A DNA stretch of 64,000 nucleotides, taken from assembly GCA_963969495.1 (NCBI GenBank), contig OZ018321.1:129422120-129486119 (forward strand), given 5' to 3'. The notes below the pieces were generated by a model. It was not told the origin of the DNA. It did no database searches and was given only the letters and a program-made list of their open reading frames with translations. The position numbers and the translations under genes were made by a program. The stretch comes from Ceratothoa steindachneri. Its lineage: Eukaryota; Arthropoda; Malacostraca; Isopoda; Cymothoidae. Of this stretch, positions 1 to 12,400 are shown one piece after another; the stretch's first letter is position 1, and each line of letters opens with the position of its first letter.

Positions 1-224
1 AACGCTGTGGTACTCTTATAATTCAGTATTTAGACTCCTTTAGACGAATTTGGAGTCCACTCAGCCAATAGAGGAATTATTTGCCTTCATAACTGGTGTC
101 AGACTGGATCGCTAAAGTCATTAAATATATAAATACCTTGACAAAGAGGTAGAGTATCGGAATAATTGTTAAACGGCTAACAGTTGAAGAAAAATTATCC
201 GGCAAAAGTGGGGACACAACTCCT
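1..224. other. AT-rich DNA, nothing recognised
   Basis: Low-complexity AT-rich sequence at the window edge. A short minus-strand open frame lies here but resembles nothing I know and has no supporting signals. Confidence 0.4.
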
Positions 225-968
225 CGACAATGCCTTTTCATGGACTCCTCTATACACATTATGATTATGTTTCTTGCACCCTATTCACCTTTGGATATAA
301 AATATATTTTTTTAGATGAATTTTATTATTATGAATATAAAAGCAACAATAATAATATATACCATCATTTGTACTTAATTATTCACCTTGGTAAAAAATA
401 ATTTCTACTTGTAAATGAGAGGCCATTTAGTTGATGTTAGATCATATTCTAGTAAGAAATTGACGTTATATATAATCGTTTATTTGTCTTTTATAACCGA
501 AAGGGGACCGTAATAAAAGTATTAGGGCCTATATAACGAAATATGTGTGTTTCTGAAAACCATACCTTCTAAATTTTCGCTAACCCCTCCGTCATCGGCT
601 GTCTGAAGTCTAGTAAACGGAACCTGTATATTATCACTTTATTCATCCAACTCATTTTATTCACCCACAAGTAACTTCATTCTTTCTTAAGATATTATCT
701 AATTAGTTATCAAGTATATACTGAGATCCTTTACCTGAACAATGCATTTCATATCTTCTTGACATGAATAGAGTAGGACTTTGGTCTCGGAAAGCAAAAT
801 GAATCTTCATAAACCTTGTCTCTATATGAGTCCTTTATCTCATTGCTCAGCTTTCTTAGAAAGTTGCTGATGGTGGGTTAGGCCCCCAGGTCTAGAGATG
901 GATTTATCTGTGCCATAATATAGAACTCTCTCCCCATAGAAAGAAAGAAGTGAGAAAAGCTTTATTCG
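225..968 (-). repeat. Left arm of a large inverted repeat carrying a PolB-like fragment
   Basis: Reverse complement of 7441-8145 over nearly its whole length, with scattered substitutions and small indels. The most obvious shared block runs from the polymerase-like fragment through a stretch ending in the GATGACGGAGGGG motif (at 585-600 here, 7768-7783 in the other arm). Read on the minus strand, 620-890 encodes a broken version of the fragment described at 7474-7680; the key GPKSY motif is changed to RPKSY and there are stops. The arm stops abruptly at 968, just before a CR1/L2-like fragment, so that insertion or a deletion probably truncated it. It may be a terminal inverted repeat or simply a second, oppositely oriented copy of one repeat. 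Confidence 0.8.
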
Positions 969-1011
969 GGCTTGCTCCCGTGGGCAAGATACAACTGCTA
1001 TTTCGCTCACT

Positions 1012-1908
1012 TACCGTCTTGCGACATCTCTCTACTTGGCTAAACTGAAATCTGCTCGTGAAGTCCATTCGCGTTAATTGCTAGCCGACAATAAGAATGG
1101 CATCCTTGCCGTTTTCCGCCTGCTCTATTCACTTAACACCTCACACCAAGTCCTCACCCCCATCAACCCCCCTATCCTCTCGAAATTCTTCGCTGATAAG
1201 GTCATAAACCTTCGTGCCTCCCTCCCACGACTGTCTGACCAAGCCTTTCACATTCTCCCTGATCTCCCCTCCCCGGCCGCTCAACGTATTTCCTGCCGTG
1301 ACCGCTTCTGTGTTGTCTGCCTTACTCTCGTGCTCTAAAAAAATCTGGCTTCCCTTGTGACTCGTTCCCCCCCAAGCTATTAATTAAAATATTGCCTTTC
1401 ATACTCTCAATGCTCCTCCACCTGTTCAATACCTTCTTTGCTACTGGTGTTGTCCCTTCTTCCTTCAAATGTGCCCAAATCCGTCCGATCCTTAAAAAGC
1501 CGAAGCTTAACCCTTCCGACCCAGCTAGCTATCGCCCGATCTCGCAACTTTCCTTCCTCTCTAAGGTCCTTGAGAGAGTAGTTGTTACGCGCATTAATTC
1601 CCACATCGTTATCTGTAATATTGATGAGACTTACCAATCAGGTTTTAAAGCTGGTCACTCTACTGAAACTGCTCTACTCGATGTTAATGATTGCTTACAT
1701 AGAGATGCTGACCGGGGTTGTGACTCCATCCTGATTCTACTTGACTTCTCGTCTGCCATTGATACTATTGACCATTCCGTGTTGCTTGATAGACTCCAAT
1801 CTTTTCATGGCATTTCTGGCACTGCTCTCGACTGGTTCCGCTCTTACCTTTCGTCTCGCACCAAATTTGTAGTGATTAACGATGTCTCCTCTGACCCCTT
1901 ACATCATT
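1012..1908 (+). pseudogene. CR1/L2-like non-LTR retrotransposon fragment, reverse transcriptase part
   Basis: Encodes the region before and into the reverse transcriptase of a LINE of the CR1/L2 type. Visible blocks in order are the SKFFADKVINLR pre-RT motif (about 1165-1210), VVPSSFK, PILKKPKLNPSD and YRPISQLSFLSKVLERVV (RT motif 1), then LLDFSSAIDTIDHSVLLDRL (RT motif A, where the usual AFDT is AIDT). A frameshift near 1335-1400 separates the two open frames. It ends about 1908, before the catalytic YADD-type motif, where unrelated AT-rich sequence starts. The same family is present in much fuller form on the minus strand at 32.97-36.5 kb. Both ends are truncated, so this is a dead copy. 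Confidence 0.85.
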
Positions 1909-2415
1909 CAACAACCAACCAACCAATCAAATTCCTATCCTTCTTTAAGCCACATCCTTTATAATTTCCTCACTTTGTGATTTCTCCTGAACTTCATCGG
2001 TAAGCAATATTATACTGTATTTTTTTACTTTTGTGTTTTTGCTTCTTTTTTTTCGTGTCAATAGTGATTACATTAGATTGATAATTTGATTCTCTTGCCT
2101 TTTAAATTCCTGAGTTATCGTTAAGCAATATTATACTGTAATTATTTACTTTTGTTTTTTGTTTTTTTTTCGTATCAATAGTGTTATATTAGATTGATAA
2201 TTTGATTCTCTTGACTTTTAAATTCCTGAGATATTTTCTAATTTTGATTTACCTACATAGTCTTAACCTAATTATTTTTAATATTTTTAATATTCTTTAA
2301 CTGTATTAGATTAATTTATGTTTTAGAACTTGAAGATGGGTGATACGCTCGAAACGTTGTTCCATAAATAAATCACATGTACCTCAGCCTCATATGTGTC
2401 CTTACCTTCACCGTG

Positions 2416-2419
<4 letters not shown>
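1909..2419 (+). mobile_element. Probable Penelope-like 3' tail with internal tandem duplication
   Basis: AT-rich sequence that contains two copies of a roughly 115-bp unit (about 1990-2106 and 2107-2221). It then carries a TGAAGATGGG...CGAAACG box at 2331-2356, which has the same layout as the box at the ends of the Penelope-like element at 26.8-30.0 kb. A (TA)n tract follows. No coding sequence of the element remains, so the assignment rests on that box and its position next to (TA)n. Confidence 0.5.
2331..2363 (+). ncRNA. Hammerhead-like core box in a Penelope tail
   Basis: TGAAGA, then a potential short stem, then CGAAACG. This resembles the CUGANGA...GAAA core of the hammerhead ribozymes known in Penelope-like element terminal repeats. 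Stem II pairing is poor in this copy and stems I/III were not established, so activity is doubtful. Confidence 0.3.
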
Positions 2420-2485
<66 letters not shown>

Positions 2486-2494
2486 TATATATAT
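2420..2494. repeat. (TA)n microsatellite
   Basis: About 75 bp of TA dinucleotide with one interruption. It gives rise to spurious YIYIYI open frames. Confidence 0.97.
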
Positions 2495-2542
2495 GAAAAC
2501 TAACCCACAGGAAAATGAAAGTGCTTGGATTCATCTTTTCAT

Positions 2543-2544
2543 TA

Positions 2545-2628
<84 letters not shown>
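2543..2628. repeat. (TA)n microsatellite
   Basis: About 85 bp of TA dinucleotide directly before the mariner element. Confidence 0.97.
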
Positions 2629-2632
<4 letters not shown>

Positions 2633-2638
2633 TAGGTA

Positions 2639-3557
<919 letters not shown>

Positions 3558-3829
3558 GATATCACATTAACAAGATATATATTCTGAGCAGGACATAATA
3601 AACCACAATATTTGAATCCGATTTATTTATAATTTATGAACAGAACTAGTTTCAGTTTTTGCCATTATTAACTGTATAATGAAAGGTATCATATTCGAAT
3701 CCAGTATAAAATGCGAAAAATCAGACTTAACAAAATGAAAACAATGGAAATATAATGAAAGATGTAAATAAATGTATGGTTCGGTAGGCAACTTTTAATC
3801 CCGGGGAACGAGAAATTCTGTCAGTGTAT

Positions 3830-4240
3830 AATTCATTGGGCAACAGTATTCGAGATATATTTTTTGTTAAATTTATATTGTCCTTCAGAAATATTAAAGT
3901 CATCGACCTTGGCAATAATGATTGATTCAGCAATCCTCCTTTCTATATAATTGTTTGATTTCTAAATAATTTTAGTTTGGTTGAATTCGATTCTATGGTC
4001 ATAATTTTTCATATGAGCGAAGAGACTGGAGGAAAGTGAGCCTCCCTTGATATCTGAGCGGTGTTCTTTGATCCTCCTACTAAGGTGACCCGACTCGCCA
4101 ATGTAGGATTTGTCAAAATCTTTACATGGGATTAAATATACACCTGCATCTTGTTTGGTGGGACGCAGTTTGGTAAAAGGCTTTTGGATGGTATATTTGT
4201 ATCTGAATGTAATAGTTATGTTATTTCTGTTAGCATACAA
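3830..4240 (-). pseudogene. GIY-YIG endonuclease domain of Penelope-like element
   Basis: The endonuclease domain that nicks target DNA for Penelope-type retrotransposition. Seen motifs are GVYLIPC, then SYIGESG...RRIKEHR (the GIY...YIG core with the catalytic arginine) and the following YDHRIEFNQTKII block. After an in-frame stop near 3962 the frame continues with ERRIAESIIIAKVDDFN, which is the normal continuation of the domain. One stop therefore interrupts an otherwise readable C-terminus. Confidence 0.87.
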
Positions 4241-4434
4241 TTTTAAGGGGACTTGGGCTGGAGCATATGGGAAGATTATAATTTTTTTTAATTTCTCCTT
4301 TTGCGATGTGGAAATAGAACAAAAGTTTATTCTATCCTTAGAATGGCATATGCTTATGAAATAAATAGGATATTTTAGCTCAATGAAATTGCAAATAAGG
4401 TGGTTGGTTTCATCCTGAAGGAAAATTGGATCAC

Positions 4435-5100
4435 ATGTTCTATAGGCTCAGAGGAACAAGGAAGAAAGAACGAATATCTTAACAGATTTTTCATGCAATG
4501 AAAAGAATTGTATGTAAGAATTTGAATTGGTAGGTTTTCGATAGATTGAGCATTGTATCCGATTATTTAAACGGTGGATTTTTACATCCAGAAACGGCAA
4601 AGAATCGTTCTGTTCCAATTCTACTTTGAATATAATTGATGGGTGTAAAGAATTCAGGTTGTGGAAATATTCGTTTAAATTGTTATCTAAGGGCCAGGCC
4701 GATAGGATATCGTCTTCATATCGGAACCAAATAATAGGCTAGAAATAGATTCTGGGAAGGAAGGACGTTTCATAGTTTTTATAAAAAAGATTGAATAGAA
4801 TAGGAGTAAAAGGATCCCCCGTGCTTAGGCCATCCTTTTGGCGGAAAAACCTATCTTCAGCGGAAAACACATTAACAGCTACACAATAGCGAACTAATTT
4901 AATAATTCTATAGAGAGGTAGAGGTTTGTTGATATCTAAATTAGGAAGAGATTTCGATAAAACATCAAGCGCTTCATCGACCGGGACTTTGGCAAACAAA
5001 CTATTTACGCCGAAGCTTATTAGTTTTTTACCACCGAGATCAAGCCTTTTAATTTTAGAAATAAAGTCAGCGGAATGGATGATATGTATTTGATCTCGTA
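4435..5100 (-). pseudogene. Penelope-like reverse transcriptase, 3' half
   Basis: RT motifs in order on the minus strand are QKDGLSTGDPFTPILFNLFY (motif B region, 4739-4999 frame), a TAG stop at 4739-4741, then in the same frame WFRYEDDILSAWP and later DSLPFLDVKI and CSIYRKPTNSNSYIQF. The catalytic box reads YEDD where Penelope elements normally have YVDD. The frame persists after the stop down to about 4450. One nonsense change plus the 5' truncation make this copy inactive. Confidence 0.87.
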
Positions 5101-5690
5101 CAGTCTGGTATGACTAGTGGATCTTTTTAAACCAATGCTATCTTCTTTGGAAATAACTCAACTCAATATATTGACAACGCTATTCGCTGTTGTTCGAGGT
5201 ACATCACGAGGCTATACAATTTATCATACAAGGAAGGGAGGTAAACGTGTAGTGAAAGTGAACCGACACGTATACCGCTCTGATCGATTTGCTAGTGTGG
5301 ATAGGGGTATAATCTTTAATTTTAGGGTTGCCATTAGTATGGCTGCCAGAAGCCATCTTTCACAATTAGTACAAATATTGTACTGAAAATTAAATCACCT
5401 CTAGACCGATACCAGCAAACAATAATTGCAGATGAAGAGTCTGGAACAAGTCTAATGTTCTAAAAATATGGTAATGTGACTATGAAGAATTATTCAAAAC
5501 AAAGCCAGGCAACCGAAGAATTACACTAGGGATGATTTTTTTTTATCATTTCTTTTGCATCAGATTTTCCAACTGACATTAATTTGTTTTTTAAGGCTGA
5601 TTTTACATATGAAATCGTTTTTTTCTGTTTTTGTTATTTAAAATTTATGATTTTTCTGAAATTAACCCTATTCATGTTTTGCTTCAAGTA
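5101..5690. other. Unassigned interval with one 89-codon open frame
   Basis: A plus-strand open frame at 5117-5386 encodes a basic peptide (motif RKGGKRVVKVNRHVYRS) with no family I recognise. Since it lies between the inverted arms that carry a PolB-like fragment, it could derive from the same element, but nothing in the sequence proves that. A CACTAGGG motif preceded by TTA occurs at about 5521-5531, which might be an end of the transposon relic that follows. Confidence 0.3.
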
Positions 5691-5696
5691 TAAAAA

Positions 5697-7330
5697 TGGC
5701 TTCTCCATGTGGACATAAATGCATAAATGATCCTAATGCATTCTGTTACATCTGCGGCTGCTATACACTTGTTCATCAAAGGCGTAAGTAATAACACAAG
5801 GTTTGTAACTCCAAAAATGTACGTTTTCGTTTTTCTTTAGTCCAGTCATGATGACTTTCCTCGTAATTGTGAGACACAGGATGTGGAGCCGACTTCCTGT
5901 CTTGGTCACCAAGGGGAACGTTAAATTAGGAAACAGCCAAGACAAGAAGTAGGCTACACAGATTGTCTGTCATAATTACGAGGAAAGTCTTTGTGACTAT
6001 ATTAAAGAAAAATGAAAAGGTAGATTTTTTGAATCCCGAAGCTTGGCGAGAGACAAAGGACTGACTCATCATTTTGCTTGGTCAACACTAAAGGTTAACT
6101 GCCAAGAAAAATCGTCATACTATCTACTATTCCCTCCACAATTCGACCTATTCCACATTCTAAGGAAGTTCTAGTTCCAGTTTGTAATTGATACGCCTCC
6201 TCTGAAAATAAAAGCAGTATATCTAAATAGTAGTCTCAAGATATGGCCTCAGATTCCGAAGACTCCTCATCTAATGAGAAACATTAAACAGCCACTCAGC
6301 GTTTGACTCAGGTGAAACTAAATGACTTAGCACGCGAATTGGTACTCTTCAAGAAAAAAGTGGTGCTAAGAGCATACAGGCTAAATGAAAAATGCCTTCT
6401 TGACAGTTTCATAAAATTCTTATTTTCAGAACATTGGATCAGATTTTTGTGAACTTTTTATCAGAAGACAAACAATTTGTTTACTGCCAACATATTCCAA
6501 GTCTTCTCGCACAGTTAGGTGTTGCATCATAGAACCCTACAGAAGGGGGGGTGTTTCTTCGATAGTTCTAAGCGGTGTTTTCTTGTATAATGGAAAACAA
6601 TTTTTGGTGCATTCGCAGTTGGTCAGTATGTGTATTTGCGAGAAGCCCATGCCGACATAAAAATGGTTGTCGACTTACTCAAATATCTAGAAGAGGGCTC
6701 AAAATAATCACTGAACCTAGAATTAATGGCCCATCGGTGAAACTCTGGAAGCAGGAATGTCAGTATTGTGAATAAACCGATCGTCTTTCGAAAGAAAATC
6801 ATTTCTCTCCACTCCATCACAATTTAGCTTGATGAAGCAGTGTGTGCCTTGTCTTTTGAGGAAGTCGAAGCAGGCGTAATATATGGACCTTAAATTCGTG
6901 CTCATGTTCGTAATGTGGAATTCGTCAGAAAGATAAATAAAAAGAAGAAAGCGTGGCTGTCTTTCATTGCAGTTATACAAAACTTTCTTAGTAACAAAAA
7001 GGCCGATAACTATAAGGATTAGGTTGCAAGAATTCCTCTGGATTTTGTGATCTTGGATGCGACATAAGGTCAAGCTTCATTTTCTGAATAAATACCTTTT
7101 CCATTTCCTGAGAAACTTGGAACTCTACGTGATGAACAGGAAAATTGCTTCTACCAAGAATTCGTGACGATAAATGAGCGCTATCAAAGGCCATGGAACA
7201 GACATATGTATGATGGTTGGCGCACTGCTGCTTAAGTATCAAATGAGATGACACCGACAAAGTCTTGAAACTCAAAAGATATATGCGCAAATTCTTTCCA
7301 TTATAGGAACACTTTGAGCTTTATTTTATT
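5697..7330 (+). pseudogene. Relic of uncharacterised transposon-type protein family (same family as 31.66-36.72 kb)
   Basis: Begins with an ATG frame MASPCGHKC...FCYICGCY, a cysteine-rich start that I recall as typical of a repetitive protein family in invertebrate genomes. Degraded blocks follow in collinear order: QDKK..TQIVCHNYEE (about 5950-6000), LTQVKLNDLARELVLFKKK (6310-6360), DSSKRCFL.YNGKQFL (about 6556-6610), AWLSFIAVIQNFLSNKKADNY (6950-7015) and LGTLRDEQE..FYQEFVTINERYQ (7110-7185). At least eight stops and several frameshifts are present. Between the first two blocks a copy of the second exon-like block is inverted (5800-5925). The collinearity with the other copy is visible in the sequence; the family's function is unknown to me. 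Confidence 0.75.
5790..6050. repeat. Local inverted duplication inside the relic
   Basis: Minus-strand reading of 5790-5925 gives GDQDRKSAPHPVSHNYEES..DWTKEKRK, and plus-strand reading of about 5935-6050 gives the parallel QDKK.ATQIVCHNYEES..YIKEK. The two arms are thus oppositely oriented copies of about 110-130 bp with almost no spacer. Confidence 0.7.
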
Positions 7331-7440
7331 TCATCGGCGTTTCTGAATCGCCTCGGTGCACACTGATATTTGGATGTAATAGACAAATATCAAGTCACCT
7401 GTAACAAACATCCCATTAGCAGCATTCACCACTGCATACA

Positions 7441-8145
7441 CATGAATAAAGCTTGACTTACTTCTTTCTTTACATGTTGAGAGACTTCATATATAAACCT
7501 CGAAGCCGTTACCCAACAGTCGTCAACTTTCTAGAACAGCTAAACGACAAGTTAAAAAATTTATATAGAGACAAGGTTTATGAAGTTTCGTTTTGTTCTC
7601 CGGGACCAAAGTCCTACGCTATTTGTGTCAAAAGGGAAAAGAATAGCAAATGCATTGATCGCGTTGGGGTCTCAGTATAAACTCGATAAATAAAGAGATA
7701 ATATCCTACGACAGAATGAAGTTACTTGCGGGTGAAGAAAATAAGTTGGTTGAATATTTTTATAATGTAAAGCCGATGACGGAGGGGTTAGCAAAAAATA
7801 GGAAGGAAGGTTTTCAGCCCTAATACTTTTCGTACGGTCTCCTTTCGGTTATAAAGGACAAATAAACGATTATATATAATGTCAATTTCTTACTAGAATA
7901 TAATCTAACATCAACTTAATTGGCTCTCATTCACAAATAAAAATTATTCTTTATACCAAGGTGGTATATATTATTATTTTTGTTTGTATATTTATAATAA
8001 TAAAATTAATCTAAAAGAATGTATTTTATTCCAAAATGTATATATTCATAGTATAAATTTATCAGGTTAACACTGAATAGAAAGCATGAAACCTAATCAT
8101 TATGTGTATCGTGGAGTCGATGAAAAGGCGTCAAAAATTTATTTT
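7441..8145 (+). repeat. Right arm of the large inverted repeat
   Basis: Inverted counterpart of 225-968. Similarity begins at AATAAAGCTT (7445) and runs to about 8145, past the GATGACGGAGGGG motif and the terminal block GGAGTCGATGAAAAGG at 8113-8128. Whether the outer ends are true transposon termini is unclear; no convincing target duplication was found. Confidence 0.8.
7474..7680 (+). pseudogene. Fragment resembling the C-terminus of a type-B DNA polymerase (Polinton/viral type)
   Basis: The frame encodes YPTVVNFLEQLNDKL...VYEVSFCSPGPKSYAIC..KCIDRVGVSV before a TAA at 7678-7680. The order 'acidic/hydrophobic helix, (E)F-S-GPKSY, basic strand, C-(I/V)-(D/K)-(R/G)-(V/F)-(G/S)' matches the end of the protein-primed DNA_pol_B_2 polymerases of Polintons/Mavericks and related viruses, where the loop reads FVSGGPKNYAY. 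Only about 70 codons remain, the catalytic palm motifs are absent, and a stop lies at 7447-7449 just upstream. The left inverted arm carries a further degraded copy. The identification comes from memory of the motif and could be wrong. Confidence 0.5.
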
Positions 8146-8480
8146 TAAGTTAAGGAGAAAAGGATTTCATAAACAACCTTCCACAATTACTATTAGGAGC
8201 GATTCCTTGGGCAGGCATGAATATTTTTTATTGTTATAAGACGACTAAATTAGATATTAGTACGAGTCCATGAACAATTATAAAGAAGTATTATTAATAT
8301 TATGGGGGAGGATTTCTGATTTGCTAATCCATCTGCATTGAGGGAGACTGCCATGTGCATTCATTCTTTCCTAACTGTCGCCCATTTACTACTATTCGTA
8401 CTTGTGGCCGTGACAAAATAATTGAATAAATTTTCTGAAAATTTTAATTCCCACACTTCAGTATTCGAGAAATCTGTATG
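8146..8480. other. Unassigned AT-rich spacer
   Basis: No coding or repeat structure that I can name. Confidence 0.3.
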
Positions 8481-9300
8481 AGGAAATACCCTCGAAAGAC
8501 CACCGTGAGAGGAAACCCCCTCTATTCGTTCAAGACCGCGTGCGCCAGCGTAAGAATTTTCGAAAGTTCAAGAAAGAATCGGTCCCTCACTTAATCACCT
8601 GTCACAGCTGTGTTTGCTTTTGGACGCCACACGTCTCCCCCCCTCTGCGATAACGCCGTGCGTAGCCACATTAACCCTACTCCCATATAGCGAGGCAGGT
8701 TTCATCGTATAACACGACGCGTTATCGTAAAATGTGTTTGCTTAGACTGGCGCCAAGAATCCCATAGAGAGCGTCAGGGCCGTCAAGCGTCTATCGGATC
8801 AGCCACCCGAGTATTTAACCCGAAGCTCACCATCTTTCGAGGAGATTGAAAGCCCGTCATCCACTCCGTTCAGACTGCCGTCTGTTTCCCGTGAAACCCT
8901 GTAACTCGTCGTCTTACTTCGTCGAAGATCTCACCAGTAGATCTATCTTGGTTAAGCTTTGGCCCCTGTCCAGAGGAAGCTATCGGGCCCCCTCTTGCCG
9001 GAGGGTTGTGCGGCCCTCTCATCTTTACCACCCCTTCAAAATTCCCGTTCTTTTGAGACTGAGACTCCCTGCTCATCTGCAGAATCGTCTCGAGTTGAGA
9101 TTACGTCTCTCTGGAGCAGATAAAATCTCATTCTTCATCACGAAGTAATCGTACCACATCTTCGAGTCTTCTTCGTCAGGACTCCCCGAAGTATCTTCTT
9201 GGAGATCTGCGCCGTTGTCTCCCCCCTCCCCCCTCAAATTCGCCCGCGCTTGAAGGTAAAGCGATCTTTTATGGTCATTCCCAGATTACCTCGTTAACCT
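8480..9300 (+). other. GC-rich island, possible degraded LTR or promoter-bearing repeat
   Basis: Base composition is strikingly less AT-rich than its surroundings. It has GTATTTAACC (8811-8820), which could be a TATA-type element, about 30 bp before a G+C-rich transcribed-looking stretch, and many CTCG/TCTCGAG blocks. This layout is like an LTR-retrotransposon U3-R-U5, but I found no paired TG...CA ends or target duplication. Open frames within it look like by-products of composition. Confidence 0.25.
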
Positions 9301-9347
9301 TCACTTAACTCATTTAACTACCATAAGTAATTTGTTCACCTCTTTTG

Positions 9348-9351
<4 letters not shown>

Positions 9352-9396
<45 letters not shown>
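9352..9396. repeat. (TA)n microsatellite
   Basis: About 45 bp of TA dinucleotide. Confidence 0.95.
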
Positions 9397-9401
<5 letters not shown>

Positions 9402-12400
9402 TGCCCACTTTTATTATATATATATATATTAAAATTATATTTTGGGGTATATTTTCTTTATATACCCTTTGAACTGCAACTTGGCAAGCCATTAGTCTAA
9501 ACCCGATCAACCGTAAATCGCACTCTTTATTAATCGCTCCAGATATATCTCAAGCGGCTTTTGGTCAGCTGTCTGCCCGTGCTTGTGTATGGCTGTGAGC
9601 GCCGAGCTAGTCTACACAGGTATACCTCGACAATCTGTTTTCCATTGAACTTTGGCTGTTTTGAATGAATCTGTTTCCCAGGGAATTTCTTAGCTTTACA
9701 TTAATCTCACATTGCTAGTTTGACATTTTTCCTTCCTCCTTTACGCATCATCACTTACCAGCACGTCATATAACCCTTTCTTTCAGACATTTTCTCATAT
9801 CTAGGAAATCGAGTACATTTATTTGATATAAAATTACGCTTTTCTTTGTCTAGGCACTGCGATTACTTCGAGATTCTTGGTACCTCTTAATATTTACTAT
9901 GTCTGTATTTCTTAAATCAATGCTATTTATCGGAAAAATCTTTGGTGGACACCAACCACTAAAATTAATGGATTGTGTAGGCCCAAAAGACCTACAAAAC
10001 CCATTCAAAATAAGGTTACACCTGTGCATCATAAGATAATAACAACTTAATAGGGAGGAAAAGGAAAAATACTTTTCTAAATCATGTTAACATAGATCTA
10101 ATGAATTAACCTGACAAGAGAATTTGTAAATTAAAAACACACATTTATATCTTTCTCCAACATATCTTCGCGGAGCAAAAAATGTCTCTTCACCTTTTTA
10201 AGTGTTTCAGGACAAAATGTATATTAACAAATCAGGTAAAATTATCCTGCAAATATATATTAAATTGCATTTTATACTCATTCCATTATTCTAATTATCT
10301 ATTATTTTGTTTTTTTAGGATATACAATGCTTAATATCAGTAGAAATTTTGTAAATTTGGTCAGGGGCTGGTGGTTCTTCACATCCTACTTAGGGAATTA
10401 GAAAAACGCAAGAATTCTAAGGTAAATCAAACTGTACACGGCCTTCACAATGATTAATTGGTTTGCCATCGCTGGCGGCCGCCAGAAACAAAAGAGTCAA
10501 ATAAAAAATAGATTTCAATGCAACCGATTAGATAACCACGCTCCCCCACCCCTCGTCCCCTGCATACAAGAATACGCGTGCATATGTTCCAATATGATCC
10601 TATTTTATTCATAAAAAATTCAATTTGCTCTTTGATATTAAATTCAAGAGAAAAGGAAGTCATTTCTAAACCCTATAAGTATTTTCTAAAAGTGACTTGG
10701 ATTTTTTGGAGATGTGGAGTAGGGTGCTGGAAATCTTTCGCATTTTTTCTTCTAGTTTGGAATAGCAAAGAATTAAGGGCACATTTTCATGTTCCCTTGT
10801 TTAATGTGCTACCAAAGCTACGAAATATTTATTGGCGATGAGATTCGCTGTTTGTTTATTTTACTGTGCCTTGTTTCTTTCTCCAACGAGTGAAGTGTCT
10901 TAATTGATGACAAATATTTTCCCTAAAATAATAAACAGATTTTTCCCCCTTTATAATCCATACAAACTTCTATTCATCTATTTCTATCTTGGAGTGCTTC
11001 TAACCTTAATTGTTGACGTTAAATTTCCATTCTCTATAAACTAAAAATTATAAAGCAGACACGATATGGGTCGATCCCTCTAACTTTAAATGACTCTTCA
11101 AATTATTTCTAAAGAACTTTCTTTTTATCCACGGTATTTACTGTCTACAAAACTCGCATAAAATAATAAAATTAGCATTTTCCCCTCGGCGTAATTAAAG
11201 AATAAATTAGATTTTCAACCGAATGTTTGTGAAAGAGAATTTTTTACGAGAGAAGGGCAAAGATTATACCAAAAATGCAGGGAAAGGTGAAAAAATGTAT
11301 TTAAACTTGGGAGGTTAAAAAGAAAAGGGGGTTTTAAAATTATTAATCATTTGAAAGGGAAATTGAAATTGTCTAATGTTCAACAAGAACATACATCATC
11401 TCTACAGCACATCAGCCTAAGTGATGTACTTAATTTGGGTTCTGCGTTAATTTGGGGGAATTCTAAGACCAAGGCGTCCAGAGTATACTTAAACTGATTT
11501 AGGACTTATGGAATTAGTTTATTTGAAGGAGTTGAATACAGACAAGCAGATAAAAAGGAGACTAAAGAAGTGAGTAAACGGATCAAAAAGGCCGCAGTAG
11601 TATAAAGATGAACTTTCGAGTCTTCTCGCTCTACATATATACATGGTGACCGGTAAAAATATGTTTGGTTTTAAACAGACAACTACTCGTATCATTGGTC
11701 CTTACAGCTAGAAGGATGGAATAAAATTATTCGAAAGGAAGAAGTTTGATGTTTTATTTTACTGAATTACATTTTCGAAATTATTTCATTTTTATACAAT
11801 ACAATAATTGATACTAAGAGCAAGATTTTCAATGACATTTTTAAAATTTCGGCATTCATAAAAGTGATGATTTTTCGAAGAACTCGACTATAGAAGAGAG
11901 TAAATTTTGGAAGTCTTTCTTTGACAAAAGTCCAGCGAAGGAATTCAAGAGCAGACTAGTCTAATGATATGGATGAACAGGCAAACGTTGATCGATGCTA
12001 TATTAATCTTACACGAAACCAATATGTTTACTCCTTCCATTTCCTGAAGCCATTCGTTAGGTAAAGTTTTATTTGCATACGCAATACGGACCTTAGTAAC
12101 GTATCTTTCAGCAGTGAATGGCTTGACTTGCCTCTTTTTCGAATCATCAAAAAGGTATGATCCATAAGTCTTCTTTTCATTCACGCCACACTAATTAGTT
12201 TTCTTAGGAGAATGCAATATTTTTTGAAAGTATGCAATGGGTTCCTAAGCTGACCCCTTTATATAATTTCGTTTGTCCATCATACCGTGCAAATATATGC
12301 GTTATTGGTCGCTGAATATGATGTTTTCTGGTTTGAATTGTTTTTGACTGCTGATTCGTTGAATTCATCAAAAGACTTCGAATCCTTGATAACGATAGTC

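Larger units (their letters stand above)
3590..5100 (-). mobile_element. Penelope-like retroelement, 5'-truncated, minus strand
   Basis: Carries the 3' half of the reverse transcriptase and a GIY-YIG endonuclease in the order typical of Penelope-like elements, then a 3' tail reaching about 3595. The tail contains an AACTGAAACTAGTTCTG box (around 3640-3665) like those ending many Penelope elements. The 5' boundary is about 5100, where the RT frame stops being recognisable. Confidence 0.85.

Noticed and set aside
6623..7290. Minus-strand open frames of 65 to 116 codons
   Set aside because: They overlap the plus-strand transposon-protein relic, whose blocks are collinear with another copy; the minus frames are shadows.
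8740..8775. Retroviral primer-binding site (TGGCGCCAAGAA)
   Set aside because: Not positioned after an LTR end and only partly similar to known sites.
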